From contig NZ_JAUSYS010000001.1 in assembly GCF_030817015.1 (NCBI RefSeq), positions 372,001 through 436,000 on the forward strand: a stretch of DNA of 64,000 nucleotides, in the 5' to 3' direction. Origin of the DNA: Arthrobacter sp. V1I7 (GTDB lineage Bacteria; Actinomycetota; Actinomycetes; Actinomycetales; Micrococcaceae). Below are positions 18,028 to 27,222 of the stretch, in pieces; position 1 is the first letter of the stretch, and every line of letters starts with the position of its first letter. Made by a program: the position numbers and the translations under genes. A model generated the notes under the pieces. It was given only the letters and a program-made list of their open reading frames with translations, ran no database searches and had not been told where the DNA came from.

Positions 18028-18054
18028 CTGGAACTCCACGATGTGGAATTCCAG
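18028..18054. promoter_or_regulatory. Tandem palindromes, candidate operator
   Basis: TGGAACTCCA (18029-18038) and the perfect palindrome TGGAATTCCA (18044-18053) also form a 12-bp inverted repeat with a 3-nt spacer and one mismatch. They lie about 110 bp before the amino-acid binding-protein gene, 15 bp apart centre to centre. No T tract follows, so an operator is more likely than a terminator. Confidence 0.5.
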
Positions 18055-18162
18055 TATCCCATTGCGAAAGTAACGCTCTGCCTCTAATGTTGAAGCAACC
18101 TCGGCGCCGAGACAGTTACCGAATTTAGGGCGTCTCGAGATTTCCCCAAACAAGGAGTGCAA

Positions 18163-19086
18163 ATGCGCCAAACCCATAGCGTTCGTAAGGTCTCTTTAGT
18201 AGCGATTTCACTGGGTCTGATCTCCGTGACATCATGTGGCCTCAACTCGTCGCCGAGTGATGCAAAGCCGGCCTCGGCCGAGACGTCCAGCGCAGCACCG
18301 GCGCGGGATGAAACTCTTGCCGCGATGGTGCCCGAGGAGATCAAAAAAGCGGGAGTTATTCGGATGGCGATTAATCCCGCCTACCCGCCGTTTGTATCCG
18401 TCGGTTCAGACGGAAAGACGCTTGAGGGGCTGGAGCCGGACCTTGCCAATTCCGTGGCGGCCATGCTTGGCGTGAAAATCGAATTCGTGCCAACATCTTT
18501 CGACGCGATCATCCCGGCCCTTCAAGCTAAGACCGTCGATATTGCCATGTCTTCCATCGGTGATACGAAGGCCAGGGAGCAGATCGTTGACTTCGCAACC
18601 TACTACCACAACGGCACCCTTATCCTGGTTAAAAAGGGGAACCCAAAGAACATCAAGGCAAATCTTGCTTGTGGTGCCAGCATCGGAGTCATACGAGGCT
18701 CTCTCCAGCAAACGACGTTCCTCCCTAGCCAAACCGAGGACTGCACCAAAGCAGGCCTCCAGCCGCCCGTCGTTCAGGCGTATCAGGACGGACCTCAGGC
18801 TCAACTAGCGCTTCAGAGTTCCCGCATCGAGGGAGTCATGCTGGATGCTCCGCCGCTGTTGGACATCGTTGAAAAGAACCCGGAAGCCTTTGAAACCGTG
18901 GGTCCTCTCATCAAGAATCCGAATCCCGGGGGTGTCGCGTTCACCAAGGGGAGTGGGCTGGTACAACCGATCAACGCCGCTTTGAACAAGCTCATTGAAG
19001 ACGGCACCTACTTGAAGAGCCTGAAGAAGTGGAACCTGGAGCCAATAAAGATTGAGAAGTCTGAAATCAACGGAGCTGTTTCCTAA
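18163..19086 (+). CDS. ABC polar amino acid importer, binding lipoprotein (family 3)
   Basis: 307 residues. The signal peptide ends in the lipobox SVTSC (about residue 25), followed by a Ser/Ala-rich linker. The family 3 fold begins GVIRMAINPAYPPFVSVG, continues LEGLEPDLANSVAAMLG and has FDAIIPALQAKTVDIAMSSI. The ATG at 18163 has AAGGAG 5 nt upstream; the GTG at 18157 overlaps that site. It leads an operon of permease, ATPase and DAO oxidoreductase, so the cargo is probably the amino acid or N-methyl amino acid that the oxidoreductase oxidises. Base composition is visibly lower in GC than in the distal half of the window. Confidence 0.88.
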   Translation: MRQTHSVRKVSLVAISLGLISVTSCGLNSSPSDAKPASAETSSAAPARDETLAAMVPEEIKKAGVIRMAINPAYPPFVSVGSDGKTLEGLEPDLANSVAAMLGVKIEFVPTSFDAIIPALQAKTVDIAMSSIGDTKAREQIVDFATYYHNGTLILVKKGNPKNIKANLACGASIGVIRGSLQQTTFLPSQTEDCTKAGLQPPVVQAYQDGPQAQLALQSSRIEGVMLDAPPLLDIVEKNPEAFETVGPLIKNPNPGGVAFTKGSGLVQPINAALNKLIEDGTYLKSLKKWNLEPIKIEKSEINGAVS

Positions 19087-19119
19087 TGTCCGGAGATTAC
19101 AGGTAGATCGGGGAAAACA

Positions 19120-20052
19120 TTGATTGCTTCAGATGAAATAACTCGCCAGAAGGAACAGACAACTCCGCAGAAAGTCGTCAAACTACGACGACCTGGACGC
19201 TGGGTCCTGTATTTCATCATCGCCATTCTCCTAGCGATGCTCATCGACACCCTACTCACCAATCCCAACTTCGGATGGTTCACGGTTGGCGAGTACTTCA
19301 TGTCACCGCGCATTTTGGACGGTCTTTCCAAGACGCTTCAGCTCACCGTCATTGCGATGATAATTGGGGTCGTCCTCGGTGTAGTTCTCGCCATCATGAG
19401 GTTGTCGACGAACCCCGCACTATCCGCGGTGAGCTGGTGCTACATCTGGTTCTTCCGGGGAACGCCTGTGTTCGTCCAGCTGCTCTTCTGGGGATACATT
19501 TCCGCGCTCTTTCCGGTGTTGTCCTTTGGCATTCCTTTTGGACCAAGCTTTTTCTCGACAGACACCAACACGCTGATTACGCCGCTCGTGGCGGCTATTC
19601 TGGGTCTTTCCCTCAATGAGGCCGCGTACATGGCAGAGATTATCCGAGCCGGAATATCGTCCGTAGGCAAGGGCCAGATCGAAGCGGCTCAAGCCCTGGG
19701 AATGTCGAGGGCCCGAATTCTGCGAAGAATAATTCTTCCCCAGGCCATGCGCGTCATCATCCCCCCTACGGCCAACAACACCATTTCGATGCTTAAGACA
19801 ACATCCTTGGTCAGTGTCCTTTCATTCCCTGAGCTCTTGTATGCATCCCAACTTATATATTCAGTTAACTTCAAGACGATTCCGCTCCTTCTCACCGCCT
19901 CAATTTGGTACTTGATCGTGACATCAGTCCTCACGGCCGGCCAGTACTATCTAGAGCGCCACTACAGCCGGAGTGATCGAACGGCGGGTCATGGTCGGCT
20001 ACGCCGTCTCGTAGAACTGCAGCGACGACGAGGGGCCAGTGATGGAAACTAG
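19120..20052 (+). CDS. ABC polar amino acid importer permease (HisM/GlnP type)
   Basis: 310 residues, with a cytosolic basic N-terminus of about 25 residues, then five or six predicted helices. The permease motif is [20 protein letters not shown] and the early signature is [18 protein letters not shown]. The start is taken as TTG at 19120 after GGGGA; the next in-frame ATG would cut into the first helix. The 3' end overlaps the ATPase gene by about 11 bp. Composition is unusually AT-rich for this genome: positions 19801-19860 have 25 G/C in 60, against about 40 in 60 in gcvP. Confidence 0.88.
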   Translation: MIASDEITRQKEQTTPQKVVKLRRPGRWVLYFIIAILLAMLIDTLLTNPNFGWFTVGEYFMSPRILDGLSKTLQLTVIAMIIGVVLGVVLAIMRLSTNPALSAVSWCYIWFFRGTPVFVQLLFWGYISALFPVLSFGIPFGPSFFSTDTNTLITPLVAAILGLSLNEAAYMAEIIRAGISSVGKGQIEAAQALGMSRARILRRIILPQAMRVIIPPTANNTISMLKTTSLVSVLSFPELLYASQLIYSVNFKTIPLLLTASIWYLIVTSVLTAGQYYLERHYSRSDRTAGHGRLRRLVELQRRRGASDGN

Positions 20053-20839
20053 CGCAAGAACGCCAAAATCAGTGGAAAAACAGCCGATGGTACGCGCCGA
20101 GGGGGTGTGTAAGTCGTTCGGGCACGTGGAGGTTCTCAAGGGGATCAACCTGGAAGTGCAGCGGGGAGAAGTCGTCACGCTGTTGGGACCCTCCGGTTCA
20201 GGAAAATCAACATTTCTTCGCCTTATCAACCACCTTGAAACGATCAGTGCCGGCCATCTTTCTGTTGAGGGAGAGCTCATCGGGTACTCGGAAAGGCACG
20301 GGAAACTGTATGAGCTTGCCGAAACGGAGGTCACTCGCATGCGGGCAGAAGTGGGTATGGTCTTTCAACAGTTCAACCTGTTCCCCCATATGACGGTTCT
20401 ACAAAACATTATGGAAGCGCCGGTTGGCGTTAAACGTCAGAGCAAAAAAGTTGCCGGCGACCGGGCGCGTTCCCTCTTGGATCGAGTCGGGTTAGCAGAA
20501 AAAGCGTCGGCGTATCCGGGTCAACTGTCCGGCGGGCAGCAACAAAGAGTCGCCATCGCACGCGCTCTTGCGATGGATCCAAAGCTCATGTTGTTCGACG
20601 AGCCAACCTCCGCTCTTGACCCTGAACTAGTTGGAGAAGTCCTGGATGTCATGAAGGACCTCGCAGCGACAGGTATGACGATGATCGTTGTCACTCATGA
20701 AATGGGTTTTGCGCGAGAGGTGGCAGATTCGGTCGTCTTCATGGATGAGGGCGTCGTCGTTGAAGCTGGTCCTCCCGATGAAGTGCTCCTTAGGCCCCAA
20801 CACGAGCGGACCAAGAGCTTCCTCAGCAAGGTTCTCTGA
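20042..20839 (+). CDS. ABC polar amino acid importer ATPase (GlnQ type)
   Basis: About 265 residues. Walker A is [10 protein letters not shown]-loop [13 protein letters not shown], signature LSGGQQQR, Walker [15 protein letters not shown] and switch His in VVTHEMGFA. The length and the FPHMTV motif are typical of GlnQ/HisP. Either GTG 20039 or ATG 20042 could start it; ATG is preferred. It energises the permease encoded just upstream. Confidence 0.93.
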   Translation: METSARTPKSVEKQPMVRAEGVCKSFGHVEVLKGINLEVQRGEVVTLLGPSGSGKSTFLRLINHLETISAGHLSVEGELIGYSERHGKLYELAETEVTRMRAEVGMVFQQFNLFPHMTVLQNIMEAPVGVKRQSKKVAGDRARSLLDRVGLAEKASAYPGQLSGGQQQRVAIARALAMDPKLMLFDEPTSALDPELVGEVLDVMKDLAATGMTMIVVTHEMGFAREVADSVVFMDEGVVVEAGPPDEVLLRPQHERTKSFLSKVL

Positions 20840-20870
20840 CCGCCCCTAAGAAATAAAACGGAGTTAAGGC

Positions 20871-22034
20871 ATGAACGTAGTTGTCATCGGCGCCGGAGTT
20901 ATTGGCGTCACTATCGCTGTCGAGCTGGCCCGCCGAGGCGCCAGCGTCACCGTCCTGGAAAAGGATTGGCCTGGCGCTGGCACGTCCTCAACCTCATACG
21001 CCTGGGTCAACTCCCACAACAAGGAGCCCTCGAGTTATTACGAGCTCAACCTTGCAGGATTGAAAGCCCATAGTCGACTCGCCGCTTCAAATAGCAACTG
21101 TAACTGGTTGGAGACACGGGGACACGTAGAGTTTGCCACTGATCAGTCCCACCGACAGGACCTCATGCGCCGCATGGGCCGCCTCCGCGAACGAGGGTAT
21201 GAGGTGGAGCAGATTGGCGTCGAGCGCGCACGAACCTTGATACCCGACCTACTAATACCGGATGACTGTGACACTGTGGCATTCTTTCCTAGCGAAGGAC
21301 ACTGCTACCCCAACCTATACCTGGCCCATATGCTGGAGCAGGCATCCACTCTTGGGGTCAAGATCCGTACCGGCCTAGCAGTAGAACGCTTGCAAGAACG
21401 AAACGGCGCAGCGCACGTTGGCTTGAGCGACGGATCAACGGTCGTAGCGGACCAAGTCGTTTGCGCTGTGGGCAGATGGACAAGCGAGGTTGCACTCCTG
21501 GCGGGTATTTCACTGCCTATGGCTGAGTTTGAAACGCCTGGTGATATCACGGTGGGCTACCTAGCGGTCACAAACCCCCTCCCGGCTTCCCTGCCCCGGA
21601 TATTGACAAGTCCCTGGCTAAACGTGAGGCCCGATGGTGGCGGCCGGTTGCTGCTACAAGCTCTAGATCTCGACTCCGGGGCAGATCCCTCTGATGTACC
21701 GACCACGGACTCGGTGGTGGCAAAGGAGCTAACCGCTCGTCTCCAATCAGTGCTGAAAAATACTGAAGGGGCAATTATCGAACGTATCAGCGTCGGGCGA
21801 CGGGCAATCCCTGCAGACGGTTTCAGCGTACTCGGGGCCCTTCCCTCGGTTCCCTGGCTCTACTTTGTGGCGACACACAGTGGTGTAACGCTGGCCCCGT
21901 TCGTCGGTGCCGCTGTCGCGGGCGAGATCTTCGGCGATGCCGAGGCGCTCTTCGACGATTTCCGGCCCGAACGGTTAATTGGAAATTTGCAATTCGACAG
22001 GCCTTCGGCACCCCGGAAACCTGGCGAGCAGTAG
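20871..22034 (+). CDS. FAD-dependent oxidoreductase, DAO family
   Basis: 387 residues. Motif VVVIGAGVIGVTIAVELA is at residues 3-20 with the ribose-binding acid in VLEKDWPGAGTSS. The C-terminal part has PADGFSVLGALPSVPWLYF and THSGVTLAPFVGAAVAGEIF, as in D-amino acid dehydrogenase or glycine oxidase relatives. It is the last gene of the importer operon, 32 bp after the ATPase, with CGGAG before the ATG. It probably deaminates the imported D-amino acid or N-alkyl glycine. Similar in length to the DAO at 14656 but clearly divergent, so they are not a recent duplication. Confidence 0.85.
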   Translation: MNVVVIGAGVIGVTIAVELARRGASVTVLEKDWPGAGTSSTSYAWVNSHNKEPSSYYELNLAGLKAHSRLAASNSNCNWLETRGHVEFATDQSHRQDLMRRMGRLRERGYEVEQIGVERARTLIPDLLIPDDCDTVAFFPSEGHCYPNLYLAHMLEQASTLGVKIRTGLAVERLQERNGAAHVGLSDGSTVVADQVVCAVGRWTSEVALLAGISLPMAEFETPGDITVGYLAVTNPLPASLPRILTSPWLNVRPDGGGRLLLQALDLDSGADPSDVPTTDSVVAKELTARLQSVLKNTEGAIIERISVGRRAIPADGFSVLGALPSVPWLYFVATHSGVTLAPFVGAAVAGEIFGDAEALFDDFRPERLIGNLQFDRPSAPRKPGEQ

Positions 22035-22519
22035 CTTTTCAGCGCATGCGTGCCCGAAGGGCGCGGAATGAGCGCTTCGACGCTCCGGTAGCGCCCAAAG
22101 CTGCATCTCCGACCCAATTTGAGATGGAGTTTGAGGATATGGGGACACAACCCTGCAGGCGGCGAACCGAGACAATGCGTGCAACTCCTCCTTGGTTCGC
22201 CCGCCGGCGAATCCTGCAACGAGCATCCGTTATCAAGCACCTACGAGGGCGCTCACACGGGAGGAGGCTCCGCCAGAACCTGGACTAAATGCCAAATCAA
22301 CCTCCCAGGAAAATCATCAACCGGCACTTCGGGCTATAGGGTCGGCATGATCGGAACGGCCTCCACGTAGTGACGGCGCCCGGCAGCGACTGGACGCAAG
22401 TCGCAGGAACTGGCAGCGACCAACTAGAAGGGCTTGTCTGGCACTACACCAAAAAGTCCAGTGTGACCTCTCCTGCATGCGACGCAACAACGTTGCGCCC
22501 CACTCAAAATCATGGCGCA
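22035..22519. other. Intergenic stretch up to the insertion sequence, nothing supported
   Basis: About 485 bp. Several short frames exist on both strands but none combines a ribosome site with a recognisable protein. It ends at the left inverted repeat of the IS1380-type element. Confidence 0.5.
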
Positions 22520-22698
22520 CTAGCCCGGATTTTGCATCGGTCGTCGGTCGGGGGTGTTGATGGCGGCTGAGCGGCTGGCGTGTTGTCTGGGCGGATTCCG
22601 GGCACCCTCGACCGTCCCATGCGCCGGGGTTGGCGCGGGTTTCCACGTACCCGTGATGGCTGTCTGTCTGCTCGCAGTGATGGGGCTGGTTCCGGGCG

Positions 22699-24141
22699 TC
22701 AGGTCTGCATGATGGCGGTGGGGTTCTTGAGGCTCGCCGCGATGCTTGCGGTGGCTTCGAGTAATCTGTGGATCAGTTGGTGTTCGGGTGCCGTTCCGGG
22801 CAGGAGGAGATAGCTCTTTCTGGCGCGGGTGATGATCTTGCCTGCAGTGGCGAAGAGCCGGTAGCGCCAGCGTTTGATGTCCCATCCCTTGGCGTGGTCG
22901 CCGGCGGGGAGCGCGGTGAGCTGGAGCCAGGAGACGAGGTTGGAGGCCAGGGCTGCGATCCACGCCCAGGCCTGGTTCGCGGCGAAGTCGAAGAACGGCA
23001 GCTTGCCCAGACCGGTGTTTTTCAGGGTCTTGATCCGGTTTTCGCACCGGGCCCGGGCGCGGTGTCTGGCGTCAAGGAACGGGCCGTGCCAGCGCGGTGA
23101 GTTGGTCAGGAACGCGGTGATCCGGTGCCCGTCGATGTCCAGCAGCGTCGGTTGCGCGCCGGGGTGCAGGGGCTCGGCGCGCAGGAACAGGTTCGTTCCC
23201 GGCGGGTAGTCGGTGAGCGGGATGATGTCGGTGGCGTTGATGACCCAGGCATCGGTCCGGTCGTTGCCGGCCTGGTCCAGGGCCGGCTGCCAGTTCTTCT
23301 TGTCGTTGATCCAATCGACCATGTGGGCTTTGGCCGCGGGGACGGGGTAGGAGACGGAGAACTGGGCGTTCCGGCTGTGCAGGTACCAGAGGAACTTCCT
23401 TGAGGCTCCGGCGCTGTCGGTGCGGACCAGGACGTTCTCTCCGGCCAGCGCCCCGGTCTCGTCGAAGAATCCTTCGGGCAGGCCGGACACGGCGGTCTCG
23501 AAGACGCGGATGTGGTCATCGGCGCTGTTCGCGCCGGCGTTGCCGGGCCGCAGCAGGCAGGCGAGGATTTCCCCGGTGCCGTTACCGGCACCGTAGTCAC
23601 AGGACGCGATGAAGGGGGCGAAGCCGTAGCCGCCCTTGTAGGTGCCGGCGACGTTTTCCTTCTCCGAGTGTGAGGCCACGAGGGTGGCGTCCAGGTCCAG
23701 GATGAGCGGATCCGCCGCTGTCGCCGACAACGCCGGGTTCCGGTTCCCGGCCGCTTCCCGGGCCGTGGAGCGCAGTTGCCGGGTGAGGGTTTCGATGCCA
23801 TAGCCGAACAGCTCGGGGTTCGTCACGGTCCGTTCGAAAAACCGGGACACCGTCGCGTTCGAGGGCAGCTGGCCGAAGACCCCCGGTGAGACCCGCAGGA
23901 TGTCCAGATCGGACACGTGTTCACCTCCGGCGGCCAGCATCGCCGCCAGAGAACCGACCAGCCGGCCGGGCCGGTGCGTCGCGCCTGCGGGAACGAACTG
24001 GCCCAGCCGGTCCTCGCCCAGTGCCCCGAAACCCAGGGCATCCATGAAACCGGTCAGGACCTTCACCCCGGCGTGGGAGACCAGCGACTGGCCGGTGAAA
24101 GTGACCGGAACGGACGGAAAAACACAGGTAGACTTTTGCAT
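22699..24141 (-). CDS. IS1380-family transposase
   Basis: 480 residues, full length for the family and without frameshift. DDE-type motifs are visible: PLILDLDATLVASHSEKENV (first Asp, about residue 150), ENVLVRTDSAGASRKFLWYL (second Asp, about 245) and a basic C-terminal region ending the catalytic core (RARARCENRIKTLKNTG, with the Glu of CENR). The start is ATG at 24141 with AAGGAG (24157-24152) about 10 nt upstream. That site is overlapped by one arm of an inverted repeat. The element looks potentially active. Confidence 0.92.
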   Translation of the reverse strand: MQKSTCVFPSVPVTFTGQSLVSHAGVKVLTGFMDALGFGALGEDRLGQFVPAGATHRPGRLVGSLAAMLAAGGEHVSDLDILRVSPGVFGQLPSNATVSRFFERTVTNPELFGYGIETLTRQLRSTAREAAGNRNPALSATAADPLILDLDATLVASHSEKENVAGTYKGGYGFAPFIASCDYGAGNGTGEILACLLRPGNAGANSADDHIRVFETAVSGLPEGFFDETGALAGENVLVRTDSAGASRKFLWYLHSRNAQFSVSYPVPAAKAHMVDWINDKKNWQPALDQAGNDRTDAWVINATDIIPLTDYPPGTNLFLRAEPLHPGAQPTLLDIDGHRITAFLTNSPRWHGPFLDARHRARARCENRIKTLKNTGLGKLPFFDFAANQAWAWIAALASNLVSWLQLTALPAGDHAKGWDIKRWRYRLFATAGKIITRARKSYLLLPGTAPEHQLIHRLLEATASIAASLKNPTAIMQT

Positions 24142-24142
24142 C

Positions 24143-24214
24143 GAAAGGGTGCTCCTTCACTCGGCAAATAACGGTCTCGACAACCACTATTTTCCCAGCT
24201 CAGAGCACCCTTTC
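24143..24214 (-). promoter_or_regulatory. Inverted repeat covering the transposase ribosome site
   Basis: GAAAGGGTGCTC at 24143-24154 and its exact complement at 24203-24214 form a 12-bp stem in any minus-strand RNA that enters from outside the element. One arm includes part of the AAGGAG site and reaches to within 1 nt of the start codon, so read-through RNA would hide the start of translation. RNA beginning inside the 48-nt loop would lack the other arm. Confidence 0.6.
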
Positions 24215-24319
24215 CCTGCTTAAACACACACCCTCAGCCACCCGCCATGAAATCCCCGGGCTAGGCATCTTCCGCTTCAGTTTCCACTGACAAGGAGGGC
24301 GGCTCCGTTGCGAGGGCAA

Positions 24320-24362
24320 TAAACAAAGCTGCTTGCGCTGGGCGCGCAAGCAGCTTTGTTTA
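24320..24362. terminator. Strong bidirectional terminator (19-bp stem)
   Basis: Perfect 19-bp stem, 24320-24338 with 24344-24362, loop TGGGC, with A-rich and T-rich outer ends, so it works in both directions. It ends the minus-strand amine-oxidation operon and insulates it from the insertion sequence. Confidence 0.85.
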
Positions 24363-24398
24363 GCTGGTGGGTCATCAGCGAGACATAATCAGATCGTG

Positions 24399-25829
24399 TC
24401 AGCCGTTGATCACCTGTGGCACGCCGAGGGCTTTGAGGCCTTCGACGCCGAATTCCAGGCCGTAGCCGGACTGCTTGGCGCCGCCGAAGGGAATACGGGG
24501 GTCCACGGCGCCGTGCCTGTTGATCCAGACGGTGCCGGCCTGGATCCTGGCGGCGACTTCGCGGGCCGCCGGGAGATCCGAGGACCAGACCGAGGCGCCG
24601 AGCCCCACCTCAAGGGCGTTGGCCATGGTGACGGCGTCGTCCACGCTGGTGTAGCGGATGATCGGCAGTGCCGGGCCGAACTGCTCCTCGGCCACCAGCG
24701 GGTTGTCGTTGTCGATGTCCGCCACAAGGGTGGTGGGGTAAAAGTAGCCGGGCTGGTCGATGTCCGGGTTTCCACCAAGCAGGATCCGGGCACCGCTGTC
24801 GCGGGCAGCATCCACGAGGTTGGCCACGACGTCATACTGCGCCCTGTTCTGCAGCGGGCCCAGGACGTTGTTCTCGTCGAGCCCGTTGCCCATCGGCATG
24901 GCGGCGGCGACGGCGGTGAGTTCTTCGCAGACGGCGTCGTAGATGTCCTCGTGGACGTAGAGGCGCTTCAGGGCGGCACAGGTCTGGCCGGTGTTCAGGA
25001 AGGCGCCCCAGAAGAGGTCCTCTGCGATGGCCTTGGGGTCGGCGTCGGGCAGGACGATGCCGGCGTCGTTGCCGCCCAGTTCCAGGGTGAGCCGCTTGAC
25101 CGTGTCCGCGGAGGATTTGATGATGGCCCTGCCGGCGGCAGTGGAGCCGGTGAACATGATCTTGCCGATGGCGGGGTGATCGGTCAACCGGGAGCCGACC
25201 TCCCGGCCGCAGGAGACGACGGAGAGGAGGCCCTCGGGCAGCTCTTCATTCATGACCTTGATCAGGGCGAGGACGCTCAGCGGGGTGTTCCCGGAGGGCT
25301 TCACCACGACGGCGTTGCCCATCCTTAGTGCCGGTGCGAGCTGCCAGACGGCGATCATCATGGGCCAGTTCCAGGGGCCGATGGCACCGACCACGCCGAT
25401 GGGCTTGTAGTGGAGCTCGGCGCGGGTTTCGCCGTCGTTCACGATGGTTTCCGGTTCCAGAGGGATGGTGGCTGAGGCTCGCAGCCACGTGGCGCAGGCG
25501 CCGACTTCGAAGCGGGCGTTGGGGCCGTTCATGGGTTTGCCCTGCTCGCGGGAGAGCAGTTTGGCGAGTTCTTCGGCGGAGCGTTCGACGGCGTCGGCTG
25601 CTTTGAGGAGGGCGGCGGACCGGCCGTCGTGGTCCAGCGCAGCCCACGCCGGCTGGGCTGCCACGGCGGCAGCGACTGCCTGCTCAAGGTACTCGAGATC
25701 GTGAATGGGGGCCTCGCCCACCTCTTCGCCCGTTGCCGGGTCAAGGATGGTCTTTGTCGGACCGGATGTGGGAGTGATCGCGGCCAGAAGCGCGTCGTAG
25801 CCCGATGGAGCAGTAACTTCAGTGGTCAT
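24399..25829 (-). CDS. NAD(P)-dependent aldehyde dehydrogenase (aminoaldehyde/betaine-aldehyde type)
   Basis: Oxidises an aldehyde to its acid; 476 residues. The nucleotide region is IGPWNWPMMIAVWQLAPALR, the general-base Glu is in LTLELGGND (about residue 246), and the catalytic Cys is in NTGQTCAALKR (about 280). The C-terminus has the PFGGAKQSGYG motif. The gene lies 34 bp after an FAD amine oxidase on the same strand, so it most likely takes the aldehyde released by that oxidase (for example 4-aminobutyraldehyde if the amine is putrescine; inferred). Last gene of the operon, followed by a strong terminator. Confidence 0.9.
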   Translation of the reverse strand: MTTEVTAPSGYDALLAAITPTSGPTKTILDPATGEEVGEAPIHDLEYLEQAVAAAVAAQPAWAALDHDGRSAALLKAADAVERSAEELAKLLSREQGKPMNGPNARFEVGACATWLRASATIPLEPETIVNDGETRAELHYKPIGVVGAIGPWNWPMMIAVWQLAPALRMGNAVVVKPSGNTPLSVLALIKVMNEELPEGLLSVVSCGREVGSRLTDHPAIGKIMFTGSTAAGRAIIKSSADTVKRLTLELGGNDAGIVLPDADPKAIAEDLFWGAFLNTGQTCAALKRLYVHEDIYDAVCEELTAVAAAMPMGNGLDENNVLGPLQNRAQYDVVANLVDAARDSGARILLGGNPDIDQPGYFYPTTLVADIDNDNPLVAEEQFGPALPIIRYTSVDDAVTMANALEVGLGASVWSSDLPAAREVAARIQAGTVWINRHGAVDPRIPFGGAKQSGYGLEFGVEGLKALGVPQVING

Positions 25830-25863
25830 GGCATGTCCTTCAGGTCAGGTTGCAATGTTGGTT

Positions 25864-27204
25864 TTAGAGGGCCGGTACTGGTTGCCGCGCCGTGACGGTG
25901 TTGGTAGGCGCCGGGGCAGCCAACTGCTCGCCGACCGCCCGGGCGGCGTCGAGTCCGCTTTCGATGGCCCCGTCGATGAACCCGCCCCAGCCGTTGGCGA
26001 AGTCGGAGCCGGCGAGCCGGATTCGTCCTTCGGGCCGCTGCAGTTCGGGAAGGGAAGTGGTCAGGTAGCCGGTGTAGTGCATGGGCCAGGTTGACCGGGA
26101 ATGCTGATCCTCCACCCAGTCGTGTCCGGTCACTTCGAGGACCGTCAATCCGGGCACCAGCGTGTCGAGGATGCGCTGGGCGGCTTCGATGTCGTCGACG
26201 GGCACGGCGCCTGCATCGGGGCCGAAGCACACGAGTGTGGTGCTGTCGTCGTCAATGTATTCCGCCTGCACGAAATTCAGCGGGGCGTCCTCCGGACCGA
26301 ACGCGACGAACCTCTCCTGCCGTCCCTGGACCTTGACCCAGAGCTTCGCTCCCCGCCCGGCCTGGCCGCGTGCGGCGGCCTCGCGTTTGGTGGGGGAGAG
26401 CGGGGGCTGGAAGTCGATATCGTTCAGCACAGAAAGAGGCAGCGCCAGAATGAGTTCACGTGCTTTGTACTCCTGGCCGCTGGCCGTGCGGGCGGTGACT
26501 CCGTCGTCGTCCTGTGTAATCGACACAACCGCTTCGTTAAGGCGCACGTCCGCGGCGGAATCGGCGAGGATGGCTTCGGCCAGCCGGCTGGTGCCACCTT
26601 CGACCTTGAAGCTGGCGCAGGCTTCGAACATGGTTTGCCAGGAACCGGTTGCGACCGCGCACCACCGCAATGCCTGGGTGTATGCCGCTTGGTCGAGTTT
26701 GCCGTTGAAGTTCAGGGCCCAAAAGGATCGGAGCAGCTCGCGCTGGTTCTCCGGCAGTTCCAGCCGGTCAATGGCGTCGGAGAGCGTGATGCCGTCGATG
26801 TCGGCGACGTCGGGGTTGGTCAGGGGTGCCCAGGGCAGGGGGAAGTAGCGCCGTGCGTCGGCCAGCAGAGCCTGGTTCGGTGCGTCGAGCAGCTCGAGTA
26901 CTTCGTCGGTGTGCCCTTCATGGCGGTGTCCGTTCACGTTCCAGTAGGCCTTGGTGAATTCGGGTCCCGGTACCGGATTGATGCCATACCGGCCCATCTC
27001 CGCCCACACGTATGGCTGGGTCCAGTGCACCCAGGTGCCGCCGAGTTCGAGGTTGCGTCCCATGCGTTCTTCGAGGAAAGTGCGGCCTGCGATACGGTCC
27101 CGGGCCTCCAGCAATGTGGTTTTGTGGCCGCGGCGGGAGAGTTCCCGTGCTGCGATGAGGCCGGCGAATCCCGCGCCGACGATCGGGACGTCAGAAGCTT
27201 CCAT
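25864..27204 (-). CDS. Flavin monoamine oxidase family protein
   Basis: Oxidatively deaminates an amine to aldehyde, ammonia and H2O2; 446 residues, cytoplasmic. FAD-binding VPIVGAGFAGLIAARELSRR (residues 6-25), ribose acid in LLEARDRIAGRTF, then LELGGTWVHWTQPYVWAEMG. The lysine expected to contact flavin N5 is in AKLWVKVQG, and the closing FAD segment is FANGWGGFIDGAIESG. No cysteine lies at the covalent-FAD position, so flavin is probably non-covalent. Candidate substrates from relatives: putrescine, tyramine, other primary or N-methyl amines. It is followed by the aldehyde dehydrogenase and preceded by a cupin and an APC permease. Confidence 0.88.
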   Translation of the reverse strand: MEASDVPIVGAGFAGLIAARELSRRGHKTTLLEARDRIAGRTFLEERMGRNLELGGTWVHWTQPYVWAEMGRYGINPVPGPEFTKAYWNVNGHRHEGHTDEVLELLDAPNQALLADARRYFPLPWAPLTNPDVADIDGITLSDAIDRLELPENQRELLRSFWALNFNGKLDQAAYTQALRWCAVATGSWQTMFEACASFKVEGGTSRLAEAILADSAADVRLNEAVVSITQDDDGVTARTASGQEYKARELILALPLSVLNDIDFQPPLSPTKREAAARGQAGRGAKLWVKVQGRQERFVAFGPEDAPLNFVQAEYIDDDSTTLVCFGPDAGAVPVDDIEAAQRILDTLVPGLTVLEVTGHDWVEDQHSRSTWPMHYTGYLTTSLPELQRPEGRIRLAGSDFANGWGGFIDGAIESGLDAARAVGEQLAAPAPTNTVTARQPVPAL

Positions 27205-27222
27205 GGTGTGTCCGTTCCCCGC

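Larger units (their letters stand above)
22520..24264 (-). mobile_element. IS1380-family insertion sequence, complete (about 1745 bp)
   Basis: The ends were located by matching inverted termini: CTAGCCCGGATTTTGC at 22520 and, on the other strand reading inward from 24264, CTAGCCCGGGGATTTC. The first nine bases are identical and later bases match with a small offset. Length fits the IS1380 family. The flanks share only GCA (22517-22519 and 24265-24267); the usual 4-5 bp target duplication is therefore not clear. It contains one intact transposase gene and an inverted repeat over the transposase start. It lies between the amino-acid/DAO operon and the amine-oxidation genes. Confidence 0.8.

Noticed and set aside
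24333..25328. 331-codon plus-strand frame
   Set aside because: Antisense to the aldehyde dehydrogenase; a GC-rich mirror frame.
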